Of a stretch of 13,858 nt of DNA, positions 1 through 6,431 are shown one piece after another. Source of the DNA: Coriobacteriia bacterium (GTDB lineage Bacteria; Actinomycetota; Coriobacteriia; Coriobacteriales; UBA8131); contig WQXX01000013.1 in NCBI GenBank assembly GCA_009781535.1, positions 1 through 13,858 of the forward strand, written 5' to 3'. The notes below the pieces were generated by a model. It ran no database searches. It worked only from the letters and a program-made list of their open reading frames with translations, and was not told the origin of the DNA. Position 1 is the stretch's first letter. Each line of letters opens with the position of its first letter. The position numbers and the translations under genes are program-made.

Positions 1-18
1 GGATGACTGGATTGCCAC

Positions 19-66
19 ATTTTGGCGGACTTCCCACCCAACACACAAGCACCCGACCGCCAAAAT
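19..66. repeat. 10-bp inverted repeat with 28-nt loop
   Basis: ATTTTGGCGG at 19-28 is perfectly complementary to CCGCCAAAAT at 57-66. No T-run follows on either strand, so it is a weak terminator candidate for whatever lies left of the window or for the minus-strand symporter. The rest of positions 1-94 shows no gene. Confidence 0.35.
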
Positions 67-94
67 TCGCAATGACGTACAGAGTGCCACAATA

Positions 95-249
95 ATACAC
101 GGCTTCGACAATCCTGTATTGCACCCTCAATACGGCTTCGACAATCCTGTATTGCACCCTCAATACGGCTTCGACAATCCTGCATTGCACTCAAACTGCG
201 CCCATCCTTCGCCACACCTCAATACAGCTTCGACAATCCTGCGTCACAC
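95..249. repeat. 33-bp tandem repeat array at the 3' end of the symporter gene
   Basis: Units are 95-124 (partial), 125-157 and 158-190, then a 26-bp unrelated spacer, then a diverged unit at 217-249. Units 2 and 3 differ at one base. The core reads CAATACGGCTTCGACAATCC and each full unit carries a CAATAC...GTATTG inverted repeat that could fold into a small hairpin. The last unit contains the end of the minus-strand symporter gene, including its stop codon at 219-221; the other units lie past the stop. The 33-bp length is a multiple of three and the minus strand stays open in one frame, but no start or ribosome-binding site is visible, so I treat the array as non-coding. Confidence 0.85.
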
Positions 250-1640
250 TCACCGCGCGAGATCTCGCCACTGTTGTACCGAGCCATCAGCTGGACGTCC
301 AATGGTTTGAGCCGATACAGCAGCCAGATAACGACGGTGAGGATGCCGCCGATCGTAGGTACCAGCGCATAGGCTGTCCACAGACCGGTAAGCGCGGTAT
401 CGCTTTGGGCAACGCCGAGCGCGGCAAGCTCCGCAAAACTCTCCGCGGCGACACTTTGCCAACCGAACAATCCCAGGATCGCAACACCAAGTGCGCCGGA
501 CACCGCAGCGGTAATCTTCATCGTAAAGGTCTGGATGGCAAAGGTGATGCCCTTCGCCTCCACACCTGTCTTGTACTGACCGTACTCGGCACAGTCAGGC
601 GTGAACATGAACTGGAGCACAGTCACGCCGCCCAAGGCAAAGCCCCTGAGCACACACAGGATGAGATGCGGTATGAGCACCGGACCGATAGCCCAGATGA
701 TCAGAGAAAGGACTGCAAACGCGATGGCGCTGATCATGATCATCCGGTGCTTGTCGAAACGTTTGATGAGCGCGGGCAGAAAGAAGGAGATCAGTACCGA
801 GGGGATGAACGACACCGCAGCGACAACGGTTGCGATCATGGCGCTGTCAAACAGATAGAAGGTCGCAAATTGGAGCACGCTTTGTGCCGTATTAAGCCCA
901 TGGAAGAAGATCAGCCCGCCAAAGAAGATAAAAAGATACTTGTTGCCAGCGAAGTATTTGAGCATCTCCCGAAGTGTGTAGGACTTCTCGTCAGTCTTAC
1001 TCTCCCCCACATGCTCTTTGGTGAACAAACAAAGCCAAACCATGGACACCGCAGCAAGCGCGGTGATGATCACCGCGATGGTGGTAAACGACATCCCGAT
1101 CTGCTCAGACGGCAAGATCATGCCCATCATGAGCGCAAGCAACGCGCCGGAATAGGAGGTTATCCGGCTTTTTGCCATCAGGTCGGTGCGCTCGGACTGG
1201 TTATTCGTCATGTTTGTCACAAGCCCGTACAGCGGAACGTCGCAAAGCGTATAGGCGGTGTCAAAAAGGATGTAGGCAAGCGCGAACCATACGAGCTTCA
1301 TGCCCATGTCAAAGCTCTGCGGGATTCCGAATAAAAGGAGTGTGGTCAGCAGGATAAAAGGCAGCGAGATCCTCAGCCAAGGGATGAACCTTCCGCCTTT
1401 CTTGAACCTGAGCTTGTCAATGAGCGTCCCAAAAAGGATGTCATTCACGGCATCCCACACCTTGACCGCGATGAGTATGCCAGCAGTTGCGGCAGCGTTC
1501 ATACCACATAGCAGGAGGTAGGTCGCGAGGAACATATAGAGGTACATGTAGATCATGTTCTGACCAAAGAAGTACGCCCAGTAGCTTCGACGCTCCTTTT
1601 TGCTGGTCATCCACCCTGATGTGTCCTGTGTTCTTTTCAC
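219..1640 (-). CDS. GPH-family sugar:cation symporter (MFS superfamily)
   Basis: An inner-membrane secondary transporter of the glycoside-pentoside-hexuronide family (MelB/XylP type), which imports glycosides or related sugars with Na+ or H+. The substrate cannot be read from sequence. It shows about twelve hydrophobic segments, the family's early motif WDAVNDILFG, and then a charged loop with KGGRFIPWL. I choose the GTG at 1640 (473 aa) because AAGGAGG (1647-1653) sits 6 nt upstream. The frame is open to an ATG at 1730 without comparable support, and an ATG at 1610 is a shorter alternative. The ribosome-binding site and start are duplicated in a 26-bp tandem repeat. The C-terminal residues fall inside a 33-bp repeat array, so the natural end may have been altered. 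The gene is monocistronic, with a possible promoter and a terminator-like hairpin upstream. Confidence 0.88.
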   Translation of the reverse strand: MKRTQDTSGWMTSKKERRSYWAYFFGQNMIYMYLYMFLATYLLLCGMNAAATAGILIAVKVWDAVNDILFGTLIDKLRFKKGGRFIPWLRISLPFILLTTLLLFGIPQSFDMGMKLVWFALAYILFDTAYTLCDVPLYGLVTNMTNNQSERTDLMAKSRITSYSGALLALMMGMILPSEQIGMSFTTIAVIITALAAVSMVWLCLFTKEHVGESKTDEKSYTLREMLKYFAGNKYLFIFFGGLIFFHGLNTAQSVLQFATFYLFDSAMIATVVAAVSFIPSVLISFFLPALIKRFDKHRMIMISAIAFAVLSLIIWAIGPVLIPHLILCVLRGFALGGVTVLQFMFTPDCAEYGQYKTGVEAKGITFAIQTFTMKITAAVSGALGVAILGLFGWQSVAAESFAELAALGVAQSDTALTGLWTAYALVPTIGGILTVVIWLLYRLKPLDVQLMARYNSGEISRGECDAGLSKLY

Positions 1641-1681
1641 GATAACCCTCCTTGTGTTCTTTTCACGATAACCCTCCTTGT
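1627..1681. repeat. 26-bp tandem duplication of ribosome-binding site and start codon
   Basis: Two identical 26-bp copies at 1628-1653 and 1654-1679, with identity running one or two bases beyond each side. On the minus strand each copy carries AAGGAGG, a 6-nt spacer and GTG. Because 26 is not a multiple of three, the upstream GTG (1666) opens a 9-codon reading frame that ends in TGA at 1637-1639. That stop overlaps the symporter's GTG as GTGA (1637-1640). Confidence 0.95.
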
Positions 1682-1776
1682 CGCCCGCCATGATCCTTAC
1701 GAATGGAATGAGCAGCTCGTCCCCTATCATCCATTATCGGAATGTTACCAGTACCCATGCCAGAAGTATTGGACAC

Positions 1777-1782
1777 ATTATA
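1777..1782 (-). promoter_or_regulatory. Possible -10 element for the symporter gene
   Basis: The minus strand reads a consensus TATAAT here, about 140 nt upstream of the symporter start. No good -35 hexamer is found at 16-18 nt, so the promoter is tentative and could need an activator. Confidence 0.35.
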
Positions 1783-1808
1783 CTGACAATCTCCCTTGAA
1801 AACGCATA

Positions 1809-1845
1809 ACGTAAAAAACGCAAAACGTGCCAAACGACACGTTTT
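1809..1845 (-). terminator. Possible rho-independent terminator after the CDP-alcohol transferase gene
   Basis: On the minus strand AAAACGTG (1838-1845) and CACGTTTT (1822-1829) form an 8-bp stem around an 8-nt loop, followed by GCG and a run of six T. It lies 40 nt past the stop of the minus-strand gene ending at 1887. The same inverted repeat could instead be an operator for the symporter promoter just beyond it. Confidence 0.55.
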
Positions 1846-1886
1846 CTGCGCGCAAGGAAAGAATTATGGAAAGGATCGTCAGGGTC

Positions 1887-2495
1887 TCAAGAGTCGTTGT
1901 TTTTATCGTTCAATTTCTTGATTTCCCATATTCCCTTGACATTTACATTTGGCACTTTTATCAGAAGGTTTATCAGCGCTTCTTCTACTGTTGCAAGGAA
2001 TACCCAACAGAACAAGAAAATGATGTATATGTTGACTATCAGGTTTTCTCCATCGCCAACTTTTTCTCCAACAATAAAAAAGAGTATTGGTGCTGCAAAC
2101 AAGAATAACGCTGCCAGTTTATTTGCTAGCGTGTGAGTAAACAGGATCTTCTTGTGTTTGATCAAGCCAGTTAAACTTGCCGAAACGATTTTAAACACAA
2201 GAATAGCTATTACTGCAATCCACAACCCAGACCAGACGTTCATATGAGGCATCAGCACAAAGACGCCTACGACTATCAGCAGCATGTCGGCAAAGGCGTC
2301 CAAATCCCCGCCTATTGCAGTTTTGCCATTCGGGATCTTTCTGGCTAAAGGCCCATCAATCATGTCGGTGAGCCCTGCGATGCAAAAAACAATGAACGAT
2401 GCGATTCCCAGTACTGGTTTTATAAAAATCAGAGCAATACACAATGCTACTCGTAAAAGCGTGATGGTATTTGGTACATATCTCACTACAGACAT
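1887..2495 (-). CDS. CDP-alcohol phosphatidyltransferase family membrane protein
   Basis: A membrane enzyme that joins a CDP-activated lipid to an alcohol in phospholipid synthesis. The acceptor (glycerol phosphate, inositol, other) cannot be assigned. The start is the ATG at 2495 (202 aa), set by GAGGTG 3-4 nt upstream; a TTG at 2510 in the same frame lies upstream of that site and is unlikely. The signature reads D44-M-I-D47-G-P-L-A51-R52 then G62...D66...D70, giving the D-x2-D-G-x2-A-R ... G-x3-D-x3-D pattern with all aspartates present. The gap between R52 and the glycine is nine residues rather than the usual eight. About five or six hydrophobic segments follow, and the C-terminal tail is polar and asparagine-rich. 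By eye the gene is more AT-rich than the recN-truA block, so horizontal transfer is possible. It stands alone on its strand. Confidence 0.85.
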   Translation of the reverse strand: MSVVRYVPNTITLLRVALCIALIFIKPVLGIASFIVFCIAGLTDMIDGPLARKIPNGKTAIGGDLDAFADMLLIVVGVFVLMPHMNVWSGLWIAVIAILVFKIVSASLTGLIKHKKILFTHTLANKLAALFLFAAPILFFIVGEKVGDGENLIVNIYIIFLFCWVFLATVEEALINLLIKVPNVNVKGIWEIKKLNDKNNDS

Positions 2496-2815
2496 TTTCA
2501 CCTCTTTCAATCAAGCCCATATTGTTTCCTATCTTACTCTCATGACGACAGAAAACAATAATCATCTTCATATTTTTTACAAGTATTTAACGGTTCATAA
2601 ACTGTGCGAGTGGTTTTTTGCAGCAGGATAACAGCATGACAAGCCAATCGGATACCAGGTGTTGTGGACACTTGACTGGTACACCGCACACTCAAATTAT
2701 TTTTCGATACTACCTATATGTTGTTGTGAAGGTCGCATCTTTCCAAACCACCGTTGGCTGGATCGTTATATGTCTAATACCATCCAATAACTCAGCCGCA
2801 GGCCATTTGTATATC
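2496..2815. other. Intergenic stretch, no gene seen
   Basis: An AT-rich divergent intergenic region between the transferase gene and the gntR promoter. On the minus strand TTGTAA, a 16-nt gap and TATTGT form a weak promoter candidate for the transferase gene near 2540-2580. I see no RNA gene and no supported coding region; the open frames here lack ribosome-binding sites. Confidence 0.5.
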
Positions 2816-2873
2816 TTGACAAGTGCCAGACTTACTGTACTCTTTTGATAAGTACAGTAAGTACTAGCTGTAC
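2816..2873 (+). promoter_or_regulatory. Promoter and GntR-type operator for the gntR-ABC cassette
   Basis: TTGACA at 2816-2821 is a perfect -35 hexamer, with no clear -10. Just downstream is a perfect 12-bp inverted repeat, ACTTACTGTACT (2830-2841) and AGTACAGTAAGT (2851-2862), with a 9-nt centre. A third half-site CTGTAC lies at 2868-2873. The CTGTAC/GTACAG half-sites at 2835, 2852 and 2868 are therefore 17 and 16 nt apart. YtrA-type GntR proteins usually repress their own operon, so this is the expected place for self-regulation. That the GntR protein binds here is inference. Confidence 0.65.
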
Positions 2874-2967
2874 ACACGCGGGAAGGTTCGAGCACATGGT
2901 TGTGGAATACAGATGGAAACGTTGAACGCGACACAGACAACACGGTACACAGGCAAAGGAGGCTTTT

Positions 2968-3471
2968 GTGAGGGTCATCATACGCAACTCATCAGATATA
3001 CCAATCTACGAGCAGATCGAAGAGCAGATCAAAGAAGCGATCCTCAGCGACGAGATACATGAAGGGGATATGCTCCCTTCCATCCGCCAGCTTGCCGGAG
3101 ACCTGAAGATCAGCATTGTTACAACCACGCGTGCTTACTCAGAGCTTGAACAGGAAGGATTCATCTACACAGTTCAAGGCAAGGGCTGTTATGTCGCACC
3201 GATGGACAGCGGCCTCATCCAAGAACAGCTCCTTCGCAAAATCGAAGAGGGATTCAACAATGCCATCAAGACTGCGAAGCTTGCTCGGATGCCTCGCCAT
3301 GAGCTGAGAAAGCTCTTCGAGTTTACTCTTGAGGGATATGCTCATGATCATGAGCATATCAACCGCAGAAAGGAAGGCATCTTTTACGAGTTTGCGAAGA
3401 AGGAGGCAACAAAACGAGTGGGCTGGGAGACATATAACCTGAAGCTACAGGAGGAGGGAAAATCCCTATGA
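2968..3471 (+). CDS. GntR-family transcriptional regulator, YtrA type
   Basis: A DNA-binding repressor, probably of its own ABC operon. The start is GTG, supported by AAAGGAGG ending 5 nt upstream (2955-2962). Residues 10-80 form the GntR winged helix: IPIYEQIEEQIKEAIL, then PSIRQLAGDLKIS and TTTRAYSELEQEGFIYTVQGKGCYV. The rest is a helical charged tail without the large FadR- or UTRA-type effector domain, as in the YtrA subfamily. At 167 aa it is longer than the roughly 125-130 aa usual there; the extra lies in the tail, which contains a His-rich stretch (HDHEH). Its stop overlaps the ATG of the ABC ATPase (ATGA, 3468-3471), so the two are translationally coupled. A perfect 26-bp palindrome lies inside the gene at 3335-3360. 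Confidence 0.92.
   Translation: MRVIIRNSSDIPIYEQIEEQIKEAILSDEIHEGDMLPSIRQLAGDLKISIVTTTRAYSELEQEGFIYTVQGKGCYVAPMDSGLIQEQLLRKIEEGFNNAIKTAKLARMPRHELRKLFEFTLEGYAHDHEHINRRKEGIFYEFAKKEATKRVGWETYNLKLQEEGKSL
3335..3360. repeat. Perfect 26-bp palindrome inside gntR
   Basis: GATATGCTCATGA is followed directly by its reverse complement with no loop. It encodes GYAHDHEHI within the regulator. It could be an intragenic operator, a cruciform-forming site or chance. Confidence 0.9.
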
Positions 3472-4340
3472 ACAATGCTTTAGAAGTCAGCGGTCTTTCT
3501 AAGACCTACGGTAGTTTTAAGCTGGAGGATGTATCGTTTACGCTACCAGCGGGTTATATCATGGGCTTCGTAGGGCAGAATGGCGCAGGCAAGACAACGA
3601 CTATCCGCCTCATCCTTAACATGGCACACCGAGAAAAAGGAGAAGTCAAGGTTTTCGGTTTGGATAACATACAAGACGAGCTTGCGGTTAAACAGGAACT
3701 TGCTGTCGTCTTTGACGAAATCTTCTTTGTGGACTCCTGGAACATCCCTATGGTCGAAAGAGCCGTAAAAGGGTTTTACCGGGAATGGAACAGCGCCCGT
3801 TTTGCCGGGTATTGTAAGAAATTCGACTTACCCACAGATAAGAAAGTAAAGGAATTGTCGCGTGGCATGAAGATGAAGCTCATGCTCGCAGTTGCCATGT
3901 CACATGGGGCAAAACTACTGATTCTGGATGAACCGACAAGCGGTATCGACCCCGTAGCCCGCGACGAATTGCTCAATATTCTGCGCGAGTACATCTCTGA
4001 TGGCGAAAAGAGCGTGTTCTTCTCGACCCACATCACATCAGACCTGGAAAGGATTGCGGATTACATAACGTTGATATCGAATGGAAAGGTCTTTTTCACC
4101 GGAACGAAAGATGATCTGCTGGAACATTTTGTTGTGGTTAAGGGCGGCACCGAGGACTTGACAGACGCCATGAAGACACACTTGATTGGCCTTTCATCAA
4201 ATCGTGTGGGCTTTGACGGCTTGCTTCCGGCAGCAAAGCTCGGTTTATTCCCTCTATTGTCCGACAGGTTCGTAACGGAGCAGCCAAAAATCGACGAGAT
4301 CCTCATATACATCAGCAAGGGCGGAGGCACAGATGAATAG
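3468..4340 (+). CDS. ABC transporter ATP-binding protein (YtrB-like)
   Basis: The cytoplasmic ATPase of an ABC-2 type exporter (290 aa), pairing with the permease encoded next. Visible motifs are Walker A GQNGAGKT at 36-43, a signature LSRGMKMKL around 130-138, Walker B LLILDE at 150-155 followed by PTSGIDP, and the switch His in STH at 188. The signature departs from LSGGQ, as is common in the YtrB/BcrA-like branch. At the usual Q-loop position I see VFDEIFF with no glutamine. Both catalytic regions are otherwise intact, so it should hydrolyse ATP. The C-terminal 90 residues match no domain I recognise. The gene overlaps its neighbours on both sides (4 nt with gntR, 8 nt with the permease), implying a fixed operon. 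The exported substrate is unknown; related cassettes act in antibiotic or envelope-stress resistance. Confidence 0.93.
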   Translation: MNNALEVSGLSKTYGSFKLEDVSFTLPAGYIMGFVGQNGAGKTTTIRLILNMAHREKGEVKVFGLDNIQDELAVKQELAVVFDEIFFVDSWNIPMVERAVKGFYREWNSARFAGYCKKFDLPTDKKVKELSRGMKMKLMLAVAMSHGAKLLILDEPTSGIDPVARDELLNILREYISDGEKSVFFSTHITSDLERIADYITLISNGKVFFTGTKDDLLEHFVVVKGGTEDLTDAMKTHLIGLSSNRVGFDGLLPAAKLGLFPLLSDRFVTEQPKIDEILIYISKGGGTDE

Positions 4341-4995
4341 CATTTGGAATGCCATAAAGCTGGACTTTCTATCAGCAAGATCAAGCCTGCTTATTGCTGT
4401 GGCTATGCTTGTGGTAGCAAGCGTCATCAGCGTATTTGTGCAGCAGCCTATTGTCGTGATTGTTTATGTCATGATGTTCTCAACTTTTATGAGCGGCATG
4501 GTCTTTTCTGCGGACGAAAAGAACAATCTGCACAAACTCTTTGGAACTCTCCCAATGCGAAGGACTGACTGGGTAACTGCACGTTATCTGTACGCTATGG
4601 TGATGGGCTTGTGCCTGTTTGTGCTGGCTGCTGCGGCTTATCCCATAATTTCGATGATTGCTGGCATTAAAATCGATTACCTTATGCTGTCTATTTTTAT
4701 TGGCGCAGGTTTTCTTTACTACTGCTTTGCGGTGAGCATTATCTATCCTGTGTATATACGGGTTTCTTTCTCCAAAGCGTATATGTTCACCATGATCCCT
4801 TTGGCATTGATCGGTGTCGGAGTGATGATTGTTGCACGGAAGGCAGACCTTTCGTTGAGCTTCCTGAGTGATATCATGCAATTCTTTTCAGAAAACCAGA
4901 GCTTTATCTTGATAGTTTGTTTCATTGCAGGGGTAATACTTGTGGCTATCTCAGCGTTCATCGCGAACACATTCTATCGGCATAAGGAGTTGTGA
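4333..4995 (+). CDS. ABC-2 type permease
   Basis: The membrane subunit of the exporter (220 aa). It has six hydrophobic segments in the ABC-2 layout: two near the N-terminus (about 18-60), a cytoplasmic loop with EKNNLHKLFGTLPMRRTDW, a pair around 90-140, one around 155-170 and a last one around 190-215, ending in a short basic tail. The loop with two charged patches followed by LP-x-R is typical of bacitracin/lantibiotic-type ABC-2 permeases. Translation starts inside the end of the ATPase gene (ATG at 4333, ATPase stop at 4338-4340), so output is coupled. There is no sign of an extracytoplasmic domain or a second permease, so the working transporter is probably a homodimer of this subunit with two ATPases. 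Confidence 0.9.
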   Translation: MNSIWNAIKLDFLSARSSLLIAVAMLVVASVISVFVQQPIVVIVYVMMFSTFMSGMVFSADEKNNLHKLFGTLPMRRTDWVTARYLYAMVMGLCLFVLAAAAYPIISMIAGIKIDYLMLSIFIGAGFLYYCFAVSIIYPVYIRVSFSKAYMFTMIPLALIGVGVMIVARKADLSLSFLSDIMQFFSENQSFILIVCFIAGVILVAISAFIANTFYRHKEL

Positions 4996-5068
4996 CTGAT
5001 AACTCTTTGGTTGTGGCAGGTTAATTGGGGTCAGGCTTAGCAGTATAGAAACATGAAAGGAGCATTAC

Positions 5069-5302
5069 ATGCCAAAATACATAATAATATCCTTAGTATT
5101 GGCAGTTATCGTTTTTTCTGTGATCCGTCTTGCGATAAAATCATCCACCCATCATTTTGTCTGCTCAGAATGCGGCAAAAGCTTTCAGGTTAACTTCTTC
5201 AAGTTTTTCTTTACCGCCCACAGCCCCGGTGGATATTGTGGAGTCACATGCCCAGAATGTGGCAAGCACAACATGCTGCAAGCTATAAAAGGGAAGGAAT
5301 AA
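5069..5302 (+). CDS. Small membrane-anchored zinc-ribbon protein
   Basis: A 77-aa protein of unknown function. One N-terminal membrane helix (residues 4-23) is followed by a basic stretch and a CxxC...CxxC zinc-ribbon pattern, C32-x2-C35 and C61-x2-C64, each followed by glycine (SECGKSF, PECGKHN). The spacing of 25 residues fits one zinc-binding fold facing the cytoplasm. A strong ribosome-binding site, AAAGGAG, sits 6 nt before the ATG. It lies 73 nt after the permease stop on the same strand with no clear terminator between, so it may be the last gene of the gntR-ABC operon. A role in that exporter is inference from position only. Confidence 0.75.
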   Translation: MPKYIIISLVLAVIVFSVIRLAIKSSTHHFVCSECGKSFQVNFFKFFFTAHSPGGYCGVTCPECGKHNMLQAIKGKE

Positions 5303-5524
5303 ACCTGAAGGCGTGTCTTGCGGGTTCTGCGTTCCATACCCTACACGAATGAACGGGTAGAACGCATTATGCTTGTTTAAAGAAACGGATGAGCCATGCG
5401 ATAGCTGCCGGTTATCCCCGGGACCCTGATCCTTGACAATAATTAATCATCTGATTCTTCAAACGAATGAGCGACTATTTCTAAGGAAGCCTTCAATGGC
5501 TGCGATATGCTTATCGTCGCGTTC
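5303..5524. other. Intergenic stretch, no gene seen
   Basis: Apart from the hairpin at 5329-5365, nothing coding or RNA-like is supported. A TTGACA occurs at 5433-5438 but no -10 follows at a usable distance. Confidence 0.5.
5329..5365 (+). terminator. Possible terminator hairpin after the gntR-ABC cassette
   Basis: GCGTTC plus TACCC (5329-5341, with CA bulged) pairs with GGGTA plus GAACGC (5355-5365), an 11-bp stem with a 13-nt loop. It is 27 nt past the zinc-ribbon gene. No strong T-run follows (ATTATGCTTGTTT), so its efficiency is doubtful. Confidence 0.45.
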
Positions 5525-5735
5525 GCAAGCTCGTTGCTCCCCCAGTGTACCGTACCTGCAGGCTCGTTGCTCCCCCCAGTATAAAGTGCCCACAGGCTGG
5601 CTGCTCCCTCAGTGTACCGTACCCGCAGGGCGGCACATGAGCAGGCTCCCAGGCACTCTGCTTGTTTTGCTCAGACTCCTGAGCAGGCTCCCGGGCAGGC
5701 TCCTGGGCAGACCGCCGAGCAGTCTCCAGGCTCAG
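5525..5735. repeat. Two adjoining degenerate tandem repeats downstream of the response regulator
   Basis: At 5525-5624 there are three units of 32-35 bp built on GCAGGCTCGTTGCTCCCCC plus AGTGTACCGTACC. At about 5639-5735 a shorter unit recurs (GAGCAGGCTCCCRGGC and AGGCTCCTGGGC). The tract ends just before the stop codon of the minus-strand response regulator. The plus strand is open across it, but unit lengths vary and there is no start with a ribosome-binding site, so I consider it non-coding. Confidence 0.75.
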
Positions 5736-5741
5736 TCACTT

Positions 5742-6431
5742 TTATTTATCAGTGAATGTATATCCTTCTCCCCGGCTCACGAGGATGTCAAAACCACTCT
5801 GTGTTGTCTCAAGCTTTTTCCGAAGCCGATATACGGAGTTCTTGATTGCCGTATCATCTCCAGCAAGTGGAAGCTTCCAGATGATCTCGTAGAGTGTCTC
5901 CTTTGACATGACGGTATCCCTGTTTCTGGCAAAAAGGTGCAACAGGGCAAACTCCTTGCCCGCAAGCTGCATGTTCTTTCCATTCACGTATGCCTGATTT
6001 GCTACGACATCAAGAATGATTGGCCCACAAACCAGTTTCTCGAGTGGCTTTTCTGCATGCAGCCTCTCTCGTCGTATAAAGGCTTGTACCCGTGCCACGA
6101 GCTCCTCAATGTCATAGGGTTTAGTGATGTAGTCGTCCCCACCTGCCTGAAGGCCCGCGAGCCGATCGTCTTTGTCGGTCAATGCGGTAAGCATCAATAT
6201 CGGCGCGGTGGTTATCGAGCGGATCTCAGGAACAAAGTCAAGGGCATTACCGTCGGGCAAGATAAGGTCGAGCACGATGGCGTCAAGCGGCTCCTGTAAA
6301 AGACGGCAGCGTGCTTCGGCAAGGTTTTCAGCGGTAAACACCGTGAAGCCTCCAGATTGGAATATGGCATGATTTGCCCACAGGATGTCGGGATTGTCCT
6401 CAATGAGCAGAATCGTCTTCCTCTTATCCAT
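5742..6431 (-). CDS. OmpR-family response regulator
   Basis: The output half of a two-component system (229 aa). Residues 1-120 form the receiver: acidic pocket E11-D12, phosphoacceptor D55 in IVLDLILPDG, T82 in LMLTA and K104 in YITKPYD, all conserved. Residues 130-229 form the OmpR/PhoB winged helix, with GKEFALLHLFARN, the recognition-helix region DDTAIKNSVYRLRKKLE and the terminal RGEGYTF. It overlaps the end of the kinase gene by 8 nt (6424-6431), so both are read from one mRNA and probably form a cognate pair. The target genes are not identifiable here. A degenerate repeat tract starts right after its stop codon. Confidence 0.95.
   Translation of the reverse strand: MDKRKTILLIEDNPDILWANHAIFQSGGFTVFTAENLAEARCRLLQEPLDAIVLDLILPDGNALDFVPEIRSITTAPILMLTALTDKDDRLAGLQAGGDDYITKPYDIEELVARVQAFIRRERLHAEKPLEKLVCGPIILDVVANQAYVNGKNMQLAGKEFALLHLFARNRDTVMSKETLYEIIWKLPLAGDDTAIKNSVYRLRKKLETTQSGFDILVSRGEGYTFTDK

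Noticed and set aside
95..249. CRISPR array
   Set aside because: Units adjoin head to tail with no unique spacers of regular length, and there are no cas genes.
405..1334. Long plus-strand open frame opposite the symporter
   Set aside because: It is the antisense of a clear 12-segment transporter; its translation is charged and low in hydrophobic structure and resembles no family.
5433..5461. TTGACAATAATTAATCATC, resembling the start of a strong promoter
   Set aside because: No -10 hexamer at 16-18 nt and no gene downstream on that strand.
5433..5906. Plus-strand open frame of 157 codons across the repeat tract
   Set aside because: No ribosome-binding site; it mostly translates repeats and the antisense of the response regulator.
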